A stretch of DNA of 64,000 nucleotides from Neocallimastix lanati (nom. inval.) (taxonomy: Eukaryota > Neocallimastigomycota > Neocallimastigomycetes > Neocallimastigales > Neocallimastigaceae). Below, piece by piece: positions 1 through 9,521 of this stretch. The notes under the pieces are model-generated. The model made no database searches and was not told where the DNA came from. It saw only the letters and a list, made by a program, of their open reading frames with translations. The stretch's first letter is position 1; each line of letters opens with the position of its first letter. The stretch is taken from NCBI GenBank assembly GCA_016946835.1, contig JACVTC010000056.1, forward strand, positions 874,001-938,000, read 5' to 3'. The translations under genes were made by a program, and so were the position numbers.

Positions 1-668
1 ATAAAATAAATGTATACTAAATAAATTTAAAGAAAATTTTTAATTAAATTAAAATTATAATTAAATATACAAATACATATAACTTGATAAATAATTACTA
101 ATTTAATGAATGAATGTATAAATTATGTAATAGATAAATAATCAAATAAAGAAATTATAATTATTTAACAAATAATTATAGTTTCTTACATGTTTGTAAG
201 AAACTTTGATAAATTTATTATAATATTTATCTATCTTTCTTATTTAATACATTAATTTAATACATTAAATTATTGTATTTATTTTAACCAATAATATTTA
301 TTTATTAATTTATATATATTTGATTCTCTTGAGTTCTCTTCGAGAAATCAAGAGTTATTATTTTAGAATTTTTATAATAAATAATAATTCAAATAAAATA
401 ATTAATTAATAAACAAACCCATTTTTAATATAACATATTTTATAAATATTTGTGTCTTTTATCCCTTTTGTGTTATTGTTTATTATAAACTTTCTATAAT
501 AAACTCTCTTTTATATTTAAGTTAAGTATAATTATTTATTTATATTATTTTATATTTATTTAATTATATTTAATTTTACTTTCTCAAATTAATGTTAATT
601 AGTAATAATTAATGTTAATTTGTAGTTAAGAAATTATTTATAATTAATTTTATAAGTAATTTCTTACA
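1..668 (+). repeat. Diverged partial LTR of the same superfamily as the LTR at 674-1559
   Basis: AT-rich, no gene. The order of landmarks follows the neighbouring complete LTR: a TCTCTTCGAGAAATCAAGAG inverted motif near 334-354, a TTTGTGTTATTG motif near 468, an AATAAACTCTC motif near 500, a TTTCTCAAATTAATG motif near 582, and a TTCTTACA end at 661-668. The sequence is much diverged and its 5' part lies outside the window. The element type is inferred from this similarity only. Confidence 0.5.
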
Positions 669-673
669 TTGTT

Positions 674-1559
674 TGTAAGAATCTATAATTATTTGCTAAC
701 AAATAATTATATTTTCTTAGTTAAGTTATTATAACTATAACTTTATTTAATTATAAATAATATTTATTAAATTTATTTAATTTAATTTTAAATATTCATT
801 AATTTAACAAAATTTATTTAATTAATTTTAAATAAAATATTTACAATATGTTAAATTCTCTACTGTAACTAATGTATTTTGTATTGTATTTTATTCTGTA
901 TTTTATAATGTATTCTGTATTTTATAATGTATTCTGTATTTTATTAACTATTTAATTTTATATTTTTAATATAAGGATAAATTATATGATCGAAATATCT
1001 TTTATTATTTTATTCTTTTATTTTCGATCATTAGATTAGATTGGAAAATCGGTTAATTAAGATTTTTTCCAATTACTTTTTAGAAGTAATCGGTTTTACT
1101 TAATTAATGCGATGATCGATATGGATAGAATATCGATCGAAAACTTATCTAGGTTTTTCTATCTAATCTTTTCCTAGATAAGAGATTTGTTAAGATTAGA
1201 AAACCCTTTCTTATTTAACCTTATTTTCATAAAAAAATATAAATAAGGCTCTTGAATTCTCTTTGAGAAATCAAGAGTTATTATTATAAAAACATAGTTA
1301 TAATAGTAACAATTTAATATTTTTAACCTTAATAAATTAATAAAATATTTTATTCAAAAAAACATTTTTTAAAATCAAATTTATACAAATAATTCTTCTT
1401 TTACTTTCGTGTTTCGTGTTATTATTATAATTAATTTTATAATAAACACTCTAGGTAAAAAAAAAATTTATTTTATTTTATTTTCTCAACTTAATGAATT
1501 AGTCGTTAAGTTGTAGTTAATAATTCTATTTTGAGTTAGTTCTTAATAGAATTATTACA
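674..1559 (+). repeat. Complete LTR, family K, copy 1 (probably solo)
   Basis: 886 bp beginning TGTAAGAATC and ending AATTATTACA (TG...CA). Nearly identical 866-bp copies lie at 28922-29787 and 40067-40932. This copy has one extra 19-bp unit of a TTCTGTATTTTATAATGTA minisatellite near 890-945, which explains most of the length difference. It contains strong hairpins at 986-1031, 1114-1138 and 1144-1182. No coding region of the same element is adjacent. The left flank is TTGTT and the right flank ATAAT, so no local target duplication is seen. Confidence 0.75.
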
Positions 1560-1716
1560 ATAATAACTCTTTCTAGATTAGTTTAGGGTTAGATAAAGTG
1601 TGAAAAATTTTTAGAATAGTGTAACATTGGAAATTTTATTAGTGAATTAGTCTATTGAAATTATATATATTAGATTACAATAATAATATATAGCTAGAGT
1701 GGCGCAAAAAAAAATT

Positions 1717-1747
<31 letters not shown>

Positions 1748-2046
1748 TTTTTTTTAATAGTTAATAATAGAATAATAATAAATTAATATTCTAGAATAGT
1801 TTTAGATTATAATAATTTAAGTTAATTAAAATAATTTTAGAATAAATATAATAATATATTATAGATTAGAATTATTTTAATAATTTAGAATTAATAGTAT
1901 AGAATAATAATAATTTTAGATAATATAATTAAGAATAGAAGTAATAATTTAAAATAATTAAAAAAAAAAAAAATAACTATAATAATAATAAATAAATAAA
2001 GAAATAAATAAAAACATTAAAAAATAAATAAAAAATAACAAACTGA

Positions 2047-2316
2047 GAAGGTAATAATACCTTCATATATAGAGTTAGCCATCTAATTGGGGATGGTGAG
2101 TACATTTTTAGGTAGTAATAAAGGAAAGGTCTCCATGATGAAAATGCATCCAAACTTATTACTGCAATTGCTGACTTCATTCCTGCTTTCTTTTCTCCTA
2201 ATGGTGTCCTCCAAAAGGAAAATGAAAGCAATAAACTAAATATCTTAGAAATTTTAATTCAAAGTGAAGATTTCTTTAAGGAGCATCCAAATTCTTTTCA
2301 AAAGGATTGTATGTAA
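2047..2316 (+). pseudogene. Decayed protein-coding fragment, unknown family
   Basis: One plus-strand frame reads as ordinary protein (EGNNTFIYRVSHLIG..., then HDENASKLITAIADFIP..., ending NSFQKDCM before TAA). It is interrupted by three consecutive stop codons, TAG TAA TAA, at 2113-2121. Amino-acid composition is balanced, unlike the surrounding AT-rich translations. I do not recognise the family. It could be a relic of a host gene or of a retroelement gag. The run of three stops may instead be a replaced segment, so the two halves need not be one protein. Confidence 0.35.
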
Positions 2317-3065
2317 AATATTTAATAATTTGAATACGTATTTAAATGTAATGTAATGTAAATTATTGTGGATAAAAATGTTTTCCAAATTATTAATATA
2401 AATTTAAATGTATTCCAAATTATTAATTTAAATAATTTTCTCAAAAATTTATGACTAAATTATTTGGAGAATTTACGTAACAATTACTCAGTTGAATCAC
2501 GAAACTTCATAAATTAAAAAATAATTAGTCATTAATTAGTTAAATTAAAATAATTAAAGGAATATTGCCTTTTCCGTTTGTTTACAAAAACTTGCCGTTT
2601 TGTTTACTTGTCTTTTAAATTATAGAAATTCTAAAAATAAAAATAGCAAGTTGTGGTTTAGTAAATTGGTTTTCATAACTTGGCAAAATTTAAATTAAAT
2701 ATATGGATAGAATATATTTAATCATATAATTAATGAATTAAACTCTAAATTTTCTTCATAGAAAATTTTAGAAAAATTAGATAGTTTTAAATAGGATTTA
2801 TATTAAAATAATTCATAACATTTCATGTAATTTATTATATAATGTAATTGATAATATAAAATAATATGTTTATATAATTTATTAAAATTTATTTTGATTT
2901 AAAATTTTATTTTGAAAAAGTATAAAAAGAGTTAATTTTTCAACTATTGAACGATAGTTGGAAAATCGTATAGAATAGGAAAATTTAAATTTTATTATTA
3001 GTTTCGTAACTATTATTAGAATAGTTACTTTCTTATAAAACAATTATATTATAGTTTGTAAAATC

Positions 3066-3113
3066 TTAACTGCTAGTGGGAACTCCGGAAAGGACCCTGC
3101 GTTACCAGTTAAG
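3066..3113. repeat. Inverted repeat around a GC-richer island
   Basis: CTTAACTG at the left pairs with CAGTTAAG at the right (8 bp). The loop of about 33 nt is markedly GC-richer than the surroundings and contains GGG...CCC and TCC...GGA complements, so a folded RNA is possible. It belongs to no recognised element here. It could be a leader fragment of a deleted retroelement. Confidence 0.4.
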
Positions 3114-3299
3114 TGGTTGTTGAAAATTAGTTAATAAATAAAATAAATTAATAAAAGAAATTAAAAAAGAAAATAATTAATTAAATAATAGAGGTTTAAG
3201 ATATAGTGTTATTAGTGTAGTAAAGTTAGTTTAGAATAGCCACAAACCTAGACTTGATAAGTATTTTATTTTACATTGTAACGAAATCCTCAGTTGATA

Positions 3300-4077
3300 T
3301 GGTTCATATAATTTTAGGAATATAATAATAATTAACACAAATAATAAAATTACAATAAAAAAAATAATTTGTTTTAAAATCAATATTTATTTATTTAAAT
3401 TTATAAAAGAAAAATAATAATATAATTATTTATTTAATAAAAAGAAAGTTATTGATTATATTTTATTTCACTAAAATTACATGTATTTATATTTTTTTAT
3501 CAAATTAAAATTTGTAAAGCCTAACTATTTTTTTAATAAACTAATTACTAATTATTTTTATAAATAAAACATTTAAATTGAAATTGAATTATTATTTTAG
3601 TTAATAATATTATTGTTATAAATAGTAGTTATATATTATTGAATTATTAATTATTTAATAATAGTTTAATACTAATATATATAAAATAAAAATAAAGAGA
3701 TTATACAGAATATTTTATTGTGGTTTAGTTAAATTTAGTAATTAAAAATAAATTTATATTGATAACGAAAATTTTAACTAATTAAATAGATTTGATTATT
3801 TTCAATATAACATAATACAAAAGAAATATAATATTAATATATTAAGTGGGCAAGGACAATATTCTTGGTTAAAGATTTTTAATACATTATATGGAATCGG
3901 ATCGATAATTCAAAAAGGAATTATAAGTTAATTGGTGATTTATTAACTTAAGATTTCTATTTAGTAATATTTGAAGAATATTGGAAAGTTCCAATTATAT
4001 AGAATAGAATAATCTATATGGTTAGAATAATTTATATTATTCTAGCACAATTAGTATTATTTGTTCATTCTGTATTA
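3300..4077 (-). repeat. 3' LTR of element A
   Basis: About 778 bp. On the plus strand it starts TGGTTCATATAATT and ends at ...CATTCTGTATTA just before AGATGCCCCC, the complement of the purine-rich polypurine tract (minus strand GGGGGCATCT). Positions 3300-3990 repeat at 9522-10212. The outer end is set by where the two copies diverge. The inner end is set by analogy with element B, whose LTR ends immediately before the same AGATGCCCC motif. Confidence 0.8.
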
Positions 4078-4100
4078 AGATGCCCCCGCTAAGACTCAAG

Positions 4101-7100
4101 CTAGGTAGAAGCTGAGTTAAACTTGACAATATTTTTCAAATGAACATTACGATTCATTTGTATATTAGTAGCAGGATCAGCTAAAGTGACTGTATTGAAT
4201 TGTTTCTTTACCACTTTCATAGGTCCAACAAAGTAAGGTTCTAATTTAGTTCGATTAAAGTTTCTTACTAGTACTAAATCACCTGGTTTTATTCTTTTAG
4301 CTTGATTCATACTGGTCTTTTCTTCTCTCCTAGTAGCCCAATATTTCGAAGCATTTTTGATATTAGATGCGGCCTCCATTACCCATTGGTAGTGTGATAC
4401 AAATTTTTCCAGTAGAATTTCGTCAGAAGACTTATTTATACCCTTAGTTGGTCTGGCAGCAATGTCAAAAGGTTGTTGGTCCTCCCTTCCATAAACTAAT
4501 TCAAAACTTGAATGGTTGGTGATTGAGTTTTTAGTAGTTCTTAAAGCCCAAAGTGCAGATGGTAAAATTTCATCCCATTCTTTGTGTTGTTGTCCTAGTA
4601 ATCGTAATAATTTTTCAATTTCTTTATTACGATTCTCAACTAAACCATTGCTTTCAGGATGATATGGAGTGATAAATTTAACATATACATCATATAAATC
4701 AAGGAAGATTTTTGTCATATCTGATGTAAATTGTGTTCCATTATTAGTAGTGATAATTTGAGGTACACCGTGTCGAGCAAATACATTAATTAAAAATTTT
4801 ATCACATCCTGAGAAGTAACATTTTCAGTGGGCTCTGCCTCAACCCATTTAGTAAAATAATCAACCACAACGATTATATATTGATTATTATTTCTGGTTT
4901 TACTTAGAGGTCCTATAATGTCCAATCCTAAGTGTGTAAATGGTCCTTCCACTTCAGTTGGTTTATCTTCCGTTGGTTCAGGGTATGGTTGAGATTTATT
5001 TAATTGACATTTTTCACATTTACCTATAATTCGCTTAATGTCATTAACCATATTGTTCCAATAGTAGCTCTTTTTCAAACGTTGGTATGTCTTGTAATAT
5101 CCTTCGTGTCCTATACTGTGTGCTTGAAAAATTAATTGAAGTTTTTCTTTTGTATCTGTAACTAATTTTCTATAATTATTGCCATCAACAAAGTAGTCCA
5201 CACCATCAATTGTCGTAAATTTTTCTTCAATAAATTCCTTAATGGTTCTTGAAAGCAGGTTTTCATCTTGTTCCTTGATAATTTGTGTTGTTAAGACAAC
5301 TTTTTCTTTTTCATTTTTCATTCTTGATAAAGCATCTGCGACAACATTATTCTTTCCAGTTTCATATCGTAAATCAATTCCTAACATACTGACAGTCAAA
5401 CACCATCTAGTATGACGAGAATTTTGTGGTTCCTTACTTTTAAGTAATCCGATTAATGGTCTATGATCTGTATATACTATAGTTTGCTTAGGATTTCCCA
5501 TAATATAAGATTTTAATTTATTAATACAGTAAATTAGAGCAGCACCTTCTAGATCCGTAATTCCATAATTCTTTTCCGATTTAGATAAACTTCTACTAAT
5601 ATAATGAACCGGATGCTCCTTTCCAGTTTCATCATCCTTTTGTAAAAGCACACCGCCTATTCCATCATAGGAAGCATCTGTTCTTATAATAAATTCTCTA
5701 TCAAATCTAGGAAATCTTAATATTGGGGCATTGATTAATCTTTCCTTAAGAATTTTAAAACTTTCTTCTTGTTCCTTTTTCCATTCAAACTTAATACCTT
5801 TTCTTAATAGAGTGCAGAGAGGAGCAGTAACTTTTGCAAAGTCCTTAATAAAATTTCTATAATATCCAATGGCTCCTAAAAATGATCGAAGTTCATGAAT
5901 GTTAGAGGGAGCCTTCCATTCTTTAATAGCTTCAACTTTGTTTTCCAATGGACTTAAACCTTCTGAGGATACTTTATGTCCAAGTACTTCTACTTCAGTT
6001 TGCATGAAAGAACACTTTTCGATATTGATTTTTAACTTATGTTCCTTGAATATTTCTAAGACTTGTTTAAGATGTTCTAGGTGTTCTTCTTCAGTTCTTG
6101 AGTAGATTAAAATATCATCGATAAAGTTATAGACGCATTTTCCTATTAAGGGAAATAGTATACGGTTCATTTCTCTTTGGAATGTAGCTAGAGCACCTGT
6201 TAAACCGAAGGGCATTACCTTGAATTGGTAGTTTCCGAACTTAGTTGTAAAGGTAGTGATTTCAACACTATCATCATCCATTAATATTTGATGATATCCG
6301 GAATAAAGATCTAATGTTGAGAAGATTTTTGCTCCATCTAAGCTATCAAAAATTTCCTCAATATTTGGTAAAGAATAAGAATCCTTCTTAGTTGCTTCAT
6401 TTACTTTCCTATAGTCAATACACAGTCGCCATTTACCGTTCTTTTTAGGCACAAGTACTACTGGTGATGACCATTCTGAACATGAAGGTTCAATTAATAG
6501 TTTATATATGAGTTTGGTTAATTCTTCTTTTAAGATATCTGTTTTTAATTTACTAAGTCGATAAAATTTTTGCTTAATAGGTTTAACTCCTTCCTTAAGA
6601 ATAATTTTGTGTGGTGATAAATCTGAAGGTGTTAATTCTTCAGAAGAAGTTGCAATTATATTAATATATTCTTCAAGTAATTTAGTAATAGCTTCTCTAT
6701 AATTTGAATTAATTGTACTTTGAAAAACTGTGTCATATTTATATTTTATGGGTGGTAATCCTTCAATCGTTTTCAATTGTTGCTTAGCTTCTTGGTGATT
6801 CAATGCTTTGATTACACATAATAATTTTTCTTCGTCATCATATTCATTATTAATAGGTGCAATTTCTTCAATTAAACCTTGATCATTAAATCGACAAAGA
6901 CTATATCTAATTGGATGTATAAATAACTGGTTATCAATTTGAGTTTTGAGGTTGATTAATATATCATAGAATGGATCCTCTTTGTCTATAATTCTACACG
7001 TAACAAGTAGTTCTAGTTCATTAATTTTTACGGGAACTTTGATTAACACATCTTCTGAGTAATCATCATTCATCGTTGCTAAACGTATTCGTCCTGCACT

Positions 7101-8102
7101 AACTCCTATAGGTTCATACTGATAAGGTAATTTATCTAAAAATTGCTTTGTGATAATACTTAAGTTGCTACATGAATCTATTAAAGCCTTACCACGAACT
7201 CCATCTACTATTACATCAACCATAGCAATATCATCTTCTTGTGGTTCATGATGTTTACTTTTATATGTATGATCTATATTGTTCGTTATTATTGTAGTAG
7301 CACACATATTATCCACTGCACCTGAAATTTTAGTATTATTCTTTTCTAATTTAAGTCCTTGTGATACTTGAGACCGTATCTTTGGAGCAACGTCCAATAA
7401 TTGTCCAAATGTAATATTGCAATTACTGGAGTTTAAATCTTTGATCACGTCATAACTATCACAATCAGTTTGCATTTGTATTCTTCTTGGAATTCTGGTT
7501 GGCATAATTTCAGTTGACTTTTCTGATGATTTTTCTTGAATTAATTTATTTAAAGTTTGTTTAGAATTATTTCCTTCCTGAGAAGTTTCTTCATTAATAA
7601 TATTAACATTACTATTTTTATTATTTTCCACAGAAGTACTAGTACTAGCTCTTTCCTTATCTCTTAGCTCTTTCTCAATCCTCTTTTCTTTCTCTATTCT
7701 GGGTTGAGCCATAATCGAAGGATGTAATTGAGTTGTTGGCTTTTTGACTGGTCGCGATGTTCCCCTTAATTGATTTTCTTTTTGTTTTCGTAAACCTGGA
7801 GTAACTATTGGCTTAGGATCATCTCTTAGACTACGGTGAACCCTCTTTCCTCTTTGGTCACTAGTCTCTTCATCTTTAGGATTTGCCTTTCTCTTTATAA
7901 CGTTTACTAAGTAATCCAATTCTTTGGAACCATCCGACTCATCATCAAAATCTTCGTAATAATCCGTAGTAGTACCTTCTTGGAAATCAGCAGTTTCTTC
8001 ATAATCATCATCTTCTTTTAAGTCAACTGTTTTGGAACGATGGCAGACTGAAGCAATTTTTTTGACGATGGGAGTGCTTCTACTCCCTTTTAGTGGTTTA
8101 AA
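4101..8102 (-). CDS. pol: Pol polyprotein of element A (protease, RT, RNase H, integrase)
   Basis: The frame is open from the gag overlap (8102) to the stop at 4101. It has no convincing ATG and is probably made as a gag-pol fusion by -1 frameshifting. Counting residues from the TTG at 7919, the order is protease with LIDSCSNLS (about 247, DSC instead of DTG/DSG), reverse transcriptase with VMPFGLTGA and FIDD (about 598), RNase H with TDASYDGIGG and TDHRPL, then integrase with an H2C2 finger (GHEGYYK...CEKCQ), GLDIIGPL (about 998) and ENRNKEI (about 1093). The second integrase catalytic position reads TTNNG where element B has TTDNG (codon 4743-4745, GAT to AAT), so the integrase is expected to be dead. 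No chromodomain follows. Confidence 0.9.
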   Translation of the reverse strand, partial: FKPLKGSRSTPIVKKIASVCHRSKTVDLKEDDDYEETADFQEGTTTDYYEDFDDESDGSKELDYLVNVIKRKANPKDEETSDQRGKRVHRSLRDDPKPIVTPGLRKQKENQLRGTSRPVKKPTTQLHPSIMAQPRIEKEKRIEKELRDKERASTSTSVENNKNSNVNIINEETSQEGNNSKQTLNKLIQEKSSEKSTEIMPTRIPRRIQMQTDCDSYDVIKDLNSSNCNITFGQLLDVAPKIRSQVSQGLKLEKNNTKISGAVDNMCATTIITNNIDHTYKSKHHEPQEDDIAMVDVIVDGVRGKALIDSCSNLSIITKQFLDKLPYQYEPIGVSAGRIRLATMNDDYSEDVLIKVPVKINELELLVTCRIIDKEDPFYDILINLKTQIDNQLFIHPIRYSLCRFNDQGLIEEIAPINNEYDDEEKLLCVIKALNHQEAKQQLKTIEGLPPIKYKYDTVFQSTINSNYREAITKLLEEYINIIATSSEELTPSDLSPHKIILKEGVKPIKQKFYRLSKLKTDILKEELTKLIYKLLIEPSCSEWSSPVVLVPKKNGKWRLCIDYRKVNEATKKDSYSLPNIEEIFDSLDGAKIFSTLDLYSGYHQILMDDDSVEITTFTTKFGNYQFKVMPFGLTGALATFQREMNRILFPLIGKCVYNFIDDILIYSRTEEEHLEHLKQVLEIFKEHKLKINIEKCSFMQTEVEVLGHKVSSEGLSPLENKVEAIKEWKAPSNIHELRSFLGAIGYYRNFIKDFAKVTAPLCTLLRKGIKFEWKKEQEESFKILKERLINAPILRFPRFDREFIIRTDASYDGIGGVLLQKDDETGKEHPVHYISRSLSKSEKNYGITDLEGAALIYCINKLKSYIMGNPKQTIVYTDHRPLIGLLKSKEPQNSRHTRWCLTVSMLGIDLRYETGKNNVVADALSRMKNEKEKVVLTTQIIKEQDENLLSRTIKEFIEEKFTTIDGVDYFVDGNNYRKLVTDTKEKLQLIFQAHSIGHEGYYKTYQRLKKSYYWNNMVNDIKRIIGKCEKCQLNKSQPYPEPTEDKPTEVEGPFTHLGLDIIGPLSKTRNNNQYIIVVVDYFTKWVEAEPTENVTSQDVIKFLINVFARHGVPQIITTNNGTQFTSDMTKIFLDLYDVYVKFITPYHPESNGLVENRNKEIEKLLRLLGQQHKEWDEILPSALWALRTTKNSITNHSSFELVYGREDQQPFDIAARPTKGINKSSDEILLEKFVSHYQWVMEAASNIKNASKYWATRREEKTSMNQAKRIKPGDLVLVRNFNRTKLEPYFVGPMKVVKKQFNTVTLADPATNIQMNRNVHLKNIVKFNSAST
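8070..8102 (-). promoter_or_regulatory. -1 programmed frameshift signal, gag/pol of element A
   Basis: On the minus strand the heptamer T TTA AAC (plus 8096-8102) lies in the gag frame as ..T TTA AAC, four codons before the gag stop counting TTA. After an 8-nt spacer comes a hairpin GGGAGT-AGAAGC-ACTCCC (plus 8070-8087, 6 bp). Slipping back one base enters the open pol frame, which reads FKPLKGSRSTP. This is the classic X XXY YYZ architecture. The same heptamer and hairpin occur in element B. Confidence 0.85.
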
Positions 8103-9007
8103 TGATTTTCATAAAACTTCTTGCGGTTATTTTCCAATATAGAATTTAATTTAGGACAGTTTCGTTTGGTATGTCCTTCATTGCTACAAAACCAGCAAGT
8201 ACTAATTTTCATTTCTTTCATCTTGTTAGTGAGATTTTCTATAGATACATTTTTGTGGGTTTTTGGTTTGTTAAAATCATTTGAAATGTTCTTATTAAAA
8301 TTACTTTTAGAGTTAAGGAGATTGTAACGAGTCTTATCATAATATTCAGTACTATTTTTAATAGATAAACGATCAACTTTTTCAGCTATAGCGAATGCTT
8401 TAGTAATAGAAATATTGTCTTTAAGCATAACCTTTCTCCATGCGTCAGGATTATTGGTTAAGGAATCTGCATAATCTAAAACACTAATTTTTCTTCTTCT
8501 CTTTTTATCCAATTTATGGTACTAAGATCTATAACGGACATTAAAATCTTTAACTTTCTCGTTCTTCTTTATTTTCATGGAACGCAATTCTCGTAACAAG
8601 TTGGTTTGATCTTCTTTAAGTCCATAGAAAGTCTTCAGATGATTTATGATTTCATCAAGGCTTGGGTAGGTGGTAGTAGATTCACTTTCTTCATCATCTT
8701 CTCCTTCACTATCGCTATCGAAATCAGAATCTTCATCTTCAGTAAGGTCATTTCCATCTTCTAGTTCTTGGATAATTTCTCTTGGTTCTCCAGAAGCCGT
8801 TAATATACAAGCAGTAAAAATAGTTTCAGGATCCTTGATATGTTGGTATTTTATCCATGCCTTTAACTCATTTGCCCAGGAGTTGATGTCAAGGTTTTGT
8901 TTAGTAAGCTTTTCAAAATCTTTTAATTCTTTCTTTAATTCTCTGAAGCTAAGCTTACTTTCTGGAGTACTCTCTGTTGGAGTACTGGAAGTACTGGATG
9001 TTCTCAT
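8090..9007 (-). pseudogene. gag: Gag of element A, interrupted by one in-frame stop
   Basis: ATG at 9007. About 305 codons in one frame, ending with TAA at 8090-8092, with a single TAG at 8522-8524. Element B has TTG (Leu) at the same place, so one base change explains the break and no frameshift is involved. It has an acidic segment around residues 80-115 (DEDSDFDSDSEGEDDEE). The C-terminal half carries a CCHC zinc knuckle (CWFCSNEGHTKRNC), used by Gag to bind RNA. The 3' end overlaps pol by about 13 nt around the slippery site. The homologous Gag of B is 301 residues and uninterrupted. Confidence 0.88.
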
Positions 9008-9164
9008 AAAATAAAATTTATTGTATCTATAGAATGCTAAACCTCGTAATGTATAAATTGTTATAAAAAAGTAAAAATAAAAAAAATTAAAAAAAAATAA
9101 ATCTTTTAACTAATAAAATTATTAATTATTTATTATTATTAATCACTTATTAAATTATAATAAT

Positions 9165-9328
9165 CGTGCAATCTGATAGTACACACTGTCTGACGTGCAG
9201 TTTACCTCCTGAAAGGTGTCATGCCACGCGTGTGCCACGGTTACTATTTTCAATATAAAAAATAGCAGTCCAGAGCCTACTAGCCCAATTACTATGTAGG
9301 ATAAACTTAACCCGGAAATCTATGCACG
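9165..9328 (-). promoter_or_regulatory. Structured 5' leader RNA block of element A
   Basis: A GC-richer island of about 164 nt, strongly conserved with 22764-22923 of element B while the DNA on both sides is not. Closing helix CGTGCA (9165-9170) with TGCACG (9323-9328). Hairpin CTATTTT-CAATATAA-AAAATAG (9244-9265). Helix CCTAC (9276-9280) with GTAGG (9296-9300). Palindrome CACGCGTG at 9225-9232. Compared with B, the helices change in compensatory fashion. It lies between PBS and gag, where retroelements keep packaging and dimerisation signals; that role is inferred. Confidence 0.75.
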
Positions 9329-9491
9329 AATATTAGTTTAATTTAATATTAATTAATATTTTTAACAATTAATAATAATTAGTTAAAAATATAAAAATTG
9401 TTTTTTTTTTAAAAAAAATATTTGTTTTATTAGAAAAATTATTTATTAATATTATAATTTTATCCCCAATGTATTAATTTATTATTATATT

Positions 9492-9508
9492 CCCCGATAT
9501 CTCCAACA
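9492..9508 (-). promoter_or_regulatory. Primer-binding site of element A
   Basis: Minus strand TGTTGGAGATATCGGGG, 13 nt downstream of the LTR end. It matches the B site TGGTGGAGATATCGGGG except for one base. The reverse complement ends ...ATCTCCACCA in B, fitting a tRNA 3' end with CCA tail. The donor tRNA is not identified. Confidence 0.65.
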
Positions 9509-9521
9509 ATTTTTCATGGTA

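Larger units (their letters stand above)
1560..3299. other. AT-rich spacer with a decayed coding scrap and a GC-richer hairpin island
   Basis: No intact gene. It holds an A/T homopolymer stretch at about 1718-1757, a broken reading frame at 2047-2316, an imperfect hairpin near 2937-2967 (CAACTAT/ATAGTTG), and a GC-richer inverted-repeat island at 3066-3113. An 84-codon frame on the minus strand at 1977-2231 is low-complexity and overlaps the better plus-strand trace, so it is not called. Confidence 0.5.

Noticed and set aside
1977-2231. Minus-strand 84-codon frame
   Set aside because: Its tail is Phe/Tyr/Leu low complexity from A-rich DNA, and it overlaps the better plus-strand coding trace at 2047-2316.
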